Made by a program: the position numbers and the translations under genes. Source: HGM04593 sp045654885 (GTDB lineage Bacteria > Bacteroidota > Bacteroidia > Bacteroidales > Bacteroidaceae). From it: a stretch of 27,481 bases of DNA. The notes beneath the pieces are model-generated. The model did no database searches and had not been told where the DNA came from. It saw only the letters and a program-made list of their open reading frames with translations. Positions 23,477 through 27,481 of this stretch are shown here, in pieces; within the stretch, counting starts at the first letter, position 1, and each line of letters begins with the position of its first letter. The stretch spans positions 1 through 27,481 of the forward strand of contig JAZOOF010000042.1 of the NCBI GenBank assembly GCA_045654885.1, in the 5' to 3' direction.

Positions 23477-25548
23477 AATTTCTGCCCGGCGTGGGCGAGC
23501 AACGTGCCACGCTGCTTGCCAGGGAACTGAACATACGTTCCCTGCACGACTTGTTGTACTATTTTCCTTATAAATATATCGACCGTAGCCGTGTCTTCAA
23601 GGTCAGTGAACTTGGAGGCCAGCTGCAGCATGTGCAGCTGCTGGGCGAAATCCGCTCCTTTGAGGAGGTGGGCGAGGGCGCATCGCGCCGTCTGGTGGGG
23701 CATTTTACCGACGGTACGGCATTTGTGGACCTTGTGTGGTTCAGGGGAATCAAGTTCGTAAAGAACAAATTGAAACTGAACACGCGTTATGTGGTGTTCG
23801 GTAAGCCTTCGGTCTTCAACGGCAGGGTAAACATTGCCCATCCCGATGTGGATGATGCCTCGCTCCTGAAACTCGATACCATGGGGCTGCAACCCTATTA
23901 TAACACCACGGAAAAGATGAAACGCAGCGGCTTGAACTCCACGGCCATGCTGAAACTTGTGCAGAACCTCTTCGGTCTGCTCACCGCTCCGTTGGATGAA
24001 ACCCTCTCGGCCGATATCGTGCAGAAGAACGGACTTATGTCAATTGACGATGCCCTGCGCATAATACACTTTCCGCGCAATGCCAAGGAACTGCAGCTTG
24101 CGCAGTACAGGCTCAAGTTCGAAGAACTCTTCTACATACAGCTAAACATCCTGCACTATGCCAAGGAGCGCCAGATGCGTTATGTGGGGCACCGTTTTGC
24201 CAAGGTGGGCGAGATGTTCAACCGTTTCTATAGCGAGAAGTTGCCGTTCCAACTCACGAACGCCCAGAAGAGGGTGGTTAAAGAGATACGCGCCGACGTG
24301 AACAGCGAAAGGCAGATGAATCGTCTGCTGCAGGGCGATGTGGGCAGCGGAAAGACTCTTGTGGCACTGATGTCGATGTTGCTTGCCAAGGACAACGGCT
24401 ACCAGGCCTGCCTGCTTGCCCCCACCGAAATACTTGCCGAACAGCATTTCGCTACATTGCGTCGCATGCTGGGCGACCTGCCTGTGAGGGTGGAGCTGCT
24501 CACCGGCAGCACCAGAACCAAGGAGAGGGTGCCGCTTTTCGAGGCGCTTGAGAATGGTGAGATTGACATCCTTGTAGGTACCCATGCTGTGTTGGAGGAC
24601 AATGTGCTGTTCCGCAATCTGGGTCTTGTGGTCATTGACGAGCAGCACCGTTTCGGCGTTGTGCAGCGTGCAAAGATGTGGGCAAAAAACACCATTCCAC
24701 CACACATTCTTGTGATGACGGCAACCCCAATACCGCGTACGTTGGCGATGACGCTCTATGGCGACCTCGATGTCTCTGTGATTGACGAGCTGCCTCCGGG
24801 ACGCAAACCTATAAACACCTCGCATATATTCCGTAACCGCACGGACAGTCTCTATTCATTCATTCGCACACAGATAAATGAGGGTCGTCAGGCCTATGTG
24901 GTATATCCGCTTATCAGCGAGAGCGAGAAACTCGACCTCAAGAATCTTGAGGATGGATACAAACAACTGTGCAACGTTTTTCCCGACTACAGGCTGAGCA
25001 AGCTGCACGGCAAGATGAAACCCAAGGAGAAGGACGAGGAGATGCGTCGCTTCTCATCGGGTGAGACGCAGATACTTGTGTCGACAACGGTTATCGAGGT
25101 TGGTGTGGATGTGCCCAATGCGTCGGTTATGGTAATTGAGAATGCCGAGCGTTTCGGCCTCTCGCAGCTGCACCAGTTGCGCGGACGTGTGGGACGTGGT
25201 GCGTCGCAGTCCTATTGTATACTTGTAACGGACTATAAGCTATCGGAGGATACCCGCAAGCGCATGGAGATTATGACAACAAGCAACGACGGCTTTGAGA
25301 TTGCCGAGGCCGACCTGAAGCTTCGCGGCCCGGGCGACATGGAGGGTACACAGCAGAGCGGCATTGCATTCGACCTGAAGATTGCCAACCTTTCCCGCGA
25401 CGAGCAGTTGCTGAAGTTCGTGCGCGAGGTGGCCCGTGGAGTGGTGGCTGCCGACCCGCAATGCAACAGTGAGCTCTACCGTGTGGTGTGGGAGCAGTTG
25501 CGTCGTATAAAGAGTATGAATAACCGCAATTGGGGCGCAATATCATAA
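23449..25548 (+). CDS. recG: ATP-dependent DNA helicase RecG
   Basis: Branch-migrating helicase that remodels stalled replication forks and Holliday junctions. The 699-aa product has the N-terminal wedge/OB domain (about 1-200, with FLPGVGEQRATLLAREL near its start), Walker A GDVGSGKT (296-303), the DEQH box (397-400), MTATPIPRTLA, and the TRG-like QLHQLRGRVGRG near the end of the second helicase domain. Length and order are standard. Its ATG lies inside ispD, so translation is coupled. The window also holds mfd, a paralogous helicase that shares this motor module. Confidence 0.97.
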   Translation: MLDLTTRDIKFLPGVGEQRATLLARELNIRSLHDLLYYFPYKYIDRSRVFKVSELGGQLQHVQLLGEIRSFEEVGEGASRRLVGHFTDGTAFVDLVWFRGIKFVKNKLKLNTRYVVFGKPSVFNGRVNIAHPDVDDASLLKLDTMGLQPYYNTTEKMKRSGLNSTAMLKLVQNLFGLLTAPLDETLSADIVQKNGLMSIDDALRIIHFPRNAKELQLAQYRLKFEELFYIQLNILHYAKERQMRYVGHRFAKVGEMFNRFYSEKLPFQLTNAQKRVVKEIRADVNSERQMNRLLQGDVGSGKTLVALMSMLLAKDNGYQACLLAPTEILAEQHFATLRRMLGDLPVRVELLTGSTRTKERVPLFEALENGEIDILVGTHAVLEDNVLFRNLGLVVIDEQHRFGVVQRAKMWAKNTIPPHILVMTATPIPRTLAMTLYGDLDVSVIDELPPGRKPINTSHIFRNRTDSLYSFIRTQINEGRQAYVVYPLISESEKLDLKNLEDGYKQLCNVFPDYRLSKLHGKMKPKEKDEEMRRFSSGETQILVSTTVIEVGVDVPNASVMVIENAERFGLSQLHQLRGRVGRGASQSYCILVTDYKLSEDTRKRMEIMTTSNDGFEIAEADLKLRGPGDMEGTQQSGIAFDLKIANLSRDEQLLKFVREVARGVVAADPQCNSELYRVVWEQLRRIKSMNNRNWGAIS

Positions 25549-25564
25549 TAAATTCATAAAAGGC

Positions 25565-25594
25565 TTTGCGTCTCGTTTATTTTTCGTACATTTA
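25565..25594 (+). promoter_or_regulatory. Promoter of the ndk operon
   Basis: TTTG (25565-25568) and TACATTTA (25587-25594) are separated by 18 bp, close to the Bacteroidetes -33/-7 arrangement; the last base of the -7 box is A where G is usual. The predicted start is near 25601, about 40 nt before the ndk ATG. Confidence 0.6.
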
Positions 25595-25639
25595 CAAAAT
25601 GCTGTGAATATATTTGTAAATCACTAAATTATACATAAT

Positions 25640-26113
25640 ATGGAAAAGACTCTTATTCTAATCAAGCCCAACGCAATACAGCGTGGCATTATGGGTGATA
25701 TCATTACACGTTTCGAGCGCAAAGGTTTGCGTTTTGCAGGCATTAAGATGCTGTTCATGACCGACGAACTTGTTGCCGAGCACTACGCACATCTTGTTGA
25801 GCGCCCCTTCTTCCCCTATCTGAAGGCTTCAATGCAGGCAGCTCCGCTCATTGCATGCTGTCTTGAGGGTGCCGAGGCTGTTGAGACAGTGCGTCAGATG
25901 GTTGGTGTTACAAATTCACGCCGTGCGCTCCCGGGAACAATACGTGGCGACTTCTCAATGAGCGGCGAGCAGAATGTTGTGCATGCATCCGATTCTGTAG
26001 AGAATGCTCTTGTAGAGATTAACCGTTTCTTCAAGCCCGAGGAGCTGTTCGACTATCAGTCGGCTGTCACATGCTTTGAGTATGGTGGCGAGGAAACCCT
26101 GAAATTCAAGTAA
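25640..26113 (+). CDS. ndk: Nucleoside-diphosphate kinase
   Basis: Balances nucleoside triphosphate pools by moving the gamma phosphate through a phosphohistidine. The 157-aa product starts EKTLILIKPNAIQRG, with the family lysine and the active-site His115 in NVVHASDSVENA. TNSRRALPGTIRGDF (91-105) is the nucleotide-binding segment. It is slightly longer than the 140-odd residues of many bacterial enzymes because of a C-terminal tail (FDYQSAVTCFEYGGEETLKFK), a feature I associate with Bacteroidetes NDKs. It has its own promoter, and the M23 peptidase gene follows after 4 nt. Confidence 0.97.
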   Translation: MEKTLILIKPNAIQRGIMGDIITRFERKGLRFAGIKMLFMTDELVAEHYAHLVERPFFPYLKASMQAAPLIACCLEGAEAVETVRQMVGVTNSRRALPGTIRGDFSMSGEQNVVHASDSVENALVEINRFFKPEELFDYQSAVTCFEYGGEETLKFK

Positions 26114-26117
26114 TACA

Positions 26118-26978
26118 GTGGGTCGGTTGTTTAAATTATTGAGCTTTGCCCTGCTTCTTCTGGCAGCAGGTGTTAAGGCGCAGGATGCCGTGCCCGAGCC
26201 GGTCTCTCTGTACATGCCTACAGAGATGGTGGAGACCGTGGAGCCGCATTTCATGCTGTTGAACGAGGAGAATATCATCCCCTCGGACGAAATGTACCCC
26301 ACATGGGCCAACTCCGTTGTGCACTACAACTCGGCAATGCCCGACTCGTTCAGGATTGACTTGCGCAACTACGTGATGCCTACTCCCAGTGTCAAGGTGA
26401 CCGATATCTTCGGCTACCGCCCCAACCGCCGTCGTGTGCATCAGGGACTGGATATAAAAGTGCAGACAGGTGATACAATCTATGCTGCATTTGACGGAAA
26501 GGTGCGCATTACAAGCTACCAGCGCCGTGGCTATGGTCACTACGTGGTAATACGCCACAATAACGGAATAGAGACACTGTATGCCCACTTGTCCAAGAAG
26601 CTTGTAGAGGCAAATGACAATGTAAAGGCGGGTGACCCCATTGGTCTTGGCGGCAACACCGGACGCAGTTCGGGCTCACACCTCCATTTCGAGACCATTC
26701 TTATGGGCAAGAGCCTTGACCCCGCACTGATGTTCGATTTCAAGAACCAGAAGATGACCGGCGAGAGCTATCTCTATCGCAGACCCGGCAGCAAGTATAT
26801 CGAGAACGGACAGGTGAAGATTGCAGGTCCCGAGAAGAAGTACCACAAGGTGAGGAGCGGTGACACCATTGAGAGGATTGCACGCAAGTATGGAGTGTCG
26901 CAACGTCGCATCTTTGAGCTCAACGGCTTGAAATCGAATTCAATAATACGTCCCGGCCAGCAGTTGCGCTATCAGTAA
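26118..26978 (+). CDS. Secreted M23 peptidase with C-terminal LysM domain
   Basis: Probable cell-wall endopeptidase (LytM/lysostaphin type) that cleaves peptide crosslinks or regulates amidases. The 286-aa product starts at a GTG (26118), preferred because it supplies a signal peptide (MGRLFKLLSFALLLLAAGVKAQ). The M23 domain (about 90-205) keeps the zinc ligands His108 and Asp112 in HQGLD and His190 in SHLHFE, with His157 and His188 beside the active site. So it looks catalytically intact, unlike degenerate EnvC-type proteins. The LysM domain (about 242-285, KVRSGDTIERIARKYGV) binds glycan. It is translated with ndk (4-nt gap). Confidence 0.93.
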   Translation: MGRLFKLLSFALLLLAAGVKAQDAVPEPVSLYMPTEMVETVEPHFMLLNEENIIPSDEMYPTWANSVVHYNSAMPDSFRIDLRNYVMPTPSVKVTDIFGYRPNRRRVHQGLDIKVQTGDTIYAAFDGKVRITSYQRRGYGHYVVIRHNNGIETLYAHLSKKLVEANDNVKAGDPIGLGGNTGRSSGSHLHFETILMGKSLDPALMFDFKNQKMTGESYLYRRPGSKYIENGQVKIAGPEKKYHKVRSGDTIERIARKYGVSQRRIFELNGLKSNSIIRPGQQLRYQ

Positions 26979-26988
26979 CCGTTATGTC

Positions 26989-27339
26989 ATGAGAACGCTT
27001 CTGTTTGCTCTTCTTGCTGTCACTCTTTTGGGCGGAACCGCTTCGGCAACGGAAAGGGATGTTGCTGCCAATGTTCTCGACAAGCTTATAGCCCTGGTGA
27101 ATGACTATACAAAGCGGGCCGATGAGGCTTTGTCGATGGAGGAACTTCAAGCAGTGTATGCCGAGTTTGAGAAAGCGATGGCCTCTTTTTCAAAGGATAA
27201 TGCCGATGAAATTGCCAAGTTCGATGCTCACCTTACCGACAAAGTGAAGGAGAATTATGAGGCCGAGCTTTCAAAGGCAATGAAACTGTTTCAGGAAGCC
27301 CTTGAGAAAAAGGCCGGCGAACTTTTAGGGGATAAATAG
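26989..27339 (+). CDS. Small secreted helical protein of unknown function
   Basis: 116 aa with a signal peptide (MRTLLFALLAVTLLGGTASA, cut near residue 20). The rest is almost all helix, with heptad-like charged repeats (about 25-112) and no cysteine, so it is probably a helical bundle in the periplasm. No family is recognised. It starts 10 nt after the M23 peptidase, suggesting a partner in envelope maintenance (inference). Its stop TAG is immediately followed by the end of an IS element, so anything once linked downstream has been separated from it. Confidence 0.7.
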   Translation: MRTLLFALLAVTLLGGTASATERDVAANVLDKLIALVNDYTKRADEALSMEELQAVYAEFEKAMASFSKDNADEIAKFDAHLTDKVKENYEAELSKAMKLFQEALEKKAGELLGDK

Positions 27340-27340
27340 T

Positions 27341-27481
27341 GGTTCACCTGCAAAAGTTGGGGGGGCTATGCAAAAAGTTTAGTCAATCTATAGAAGAAAA
27401 ATTTCAAATCAGTAACACCTCTGAGTTGTGCTCTGAATGCTTTGATTTTGGCATTAAAACTTTCTGCAAAAGCATTTGTGG
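27341..27481 (-). mobile_element. Right end of an ISAon1-like insertion sequence (partial)
   Basis: The last 140 bp carry the C-terminus of a transposase on the minus strand (27366-27481). A terminus-like stretch, GGTTCACCTGCAAAAGTTGG followed by a G-run, lies between that stop and the helical protein's stop. The exact tip and any target duplication cannot be fixed, because the other end lies outside the window. Confidence 0.7.
27366..27481 (-). CDS. Transposase C-terminal fragment (ISAon1-like)
   Basis: The minus-strand frame open from the window edge encodes 37 residues and stops at a TAG (27368-27366). It contains AESFNAKIKAFRAQLRGV followed by TDLKFFFYRLTKLFA. AESFNAK-x-KAFR-x-x-RGV and the final YRLTK-x-(F/Y)A are the conserved tail of a DDE transposase group common in Bacteroides relatives (ISAon1, often placed near ISL3). 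The catalytic domain lies beyond the window, so activity cannot be judged. The 5' end is missing only because the window ends. Confidence 0.85.
   Translation of the reverse strand, partial: TNAFAESFNAKIKAFRAQLRGVTDLKFFFYRLTKLFA

Overview
The window looks like chromosome from a member of the Bacteroidetes, most likely order Bacteroidales. Evidence for this: several start-proximal sites match the Bacteroidetes -7 box (TAnnTTTG) instead of a sigma70 -10/-35 pair; Shine-Dalgarno sequences are scarce; the gene order nadK / pdxJ-exbB-exbD-tonB and ispD-recG, and several small hypothetical families, are typical of that phylum as I know it; and the right edge carries the end of an ISAon1-like transposase common in Bacteroides relatives. 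I cannot name the genus.

Layout. 1-708 has no convincing gene but holds several hairpins, a strong terminator-like stem (451-502) and a MITE-like element with 13-bp terminal inverted repeats (503-698). 709-5641 is on the minus strand: a secreted bleomycin-hydrolase-type C1 peptidase and the transcription-repair coupling factor Mfd, separated by another degenerate repeat. 5747-8625 is a plus-strand run: hotdog thioesterase, small anchored protein, acetyl-CoA hydrolase/CoA-transferase and a SpoU/TrmH-type RNA methyltransferase. 8626-8941 is a repeat-filled spacer with a REP-like palindrome and a terminator. 8942-9949 is a three-gene minus-strand cassette of unknown proteins, two of them AT-rich.

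10168-13482 encodes an MsbA-type ABC exporter, a LOG-family phosphoribohydrolase and a PfkB sugar kinase, almost without gaps. 13537-18258 is a heavy-metal-type RND efflux pair: a lipoprotein adaptor with a very histidine-rich segment and a CzcA/CusA-like permease; no outer-membrane factor is present here. A perfect 20-bp stem terminator separates this from the convergent nadK. Divergent from nadK runs pdxJ-exbB-exbD-tonB (a TonB energising system coupled to vitamin B6 synthesis), followed by a DJ-1 family gene, ispD and recG (overlapping). The last block is ndk, an M23 peptidase with a LysM domain and a small secreted helical protein. It is cut off by an IS element that begins almost at the last stop codon and runs off the window.

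Most of the window is core housekeeping sequence (DNA repair, NAD, B6, isoprenoid and nucleotide metabolism, envelope). The accessory or less explained parts are the left 700 bp, the 8626-9949 repeat spacer plus small-gene cassette, the histidine-rich efflux adaptor and the IS at the right edge. No tRNA, rRNA or CRISPR array was seen. I found no strong case for a wholly new system; the best candidates are the 8942-9949 cassette and the MITE-like element.
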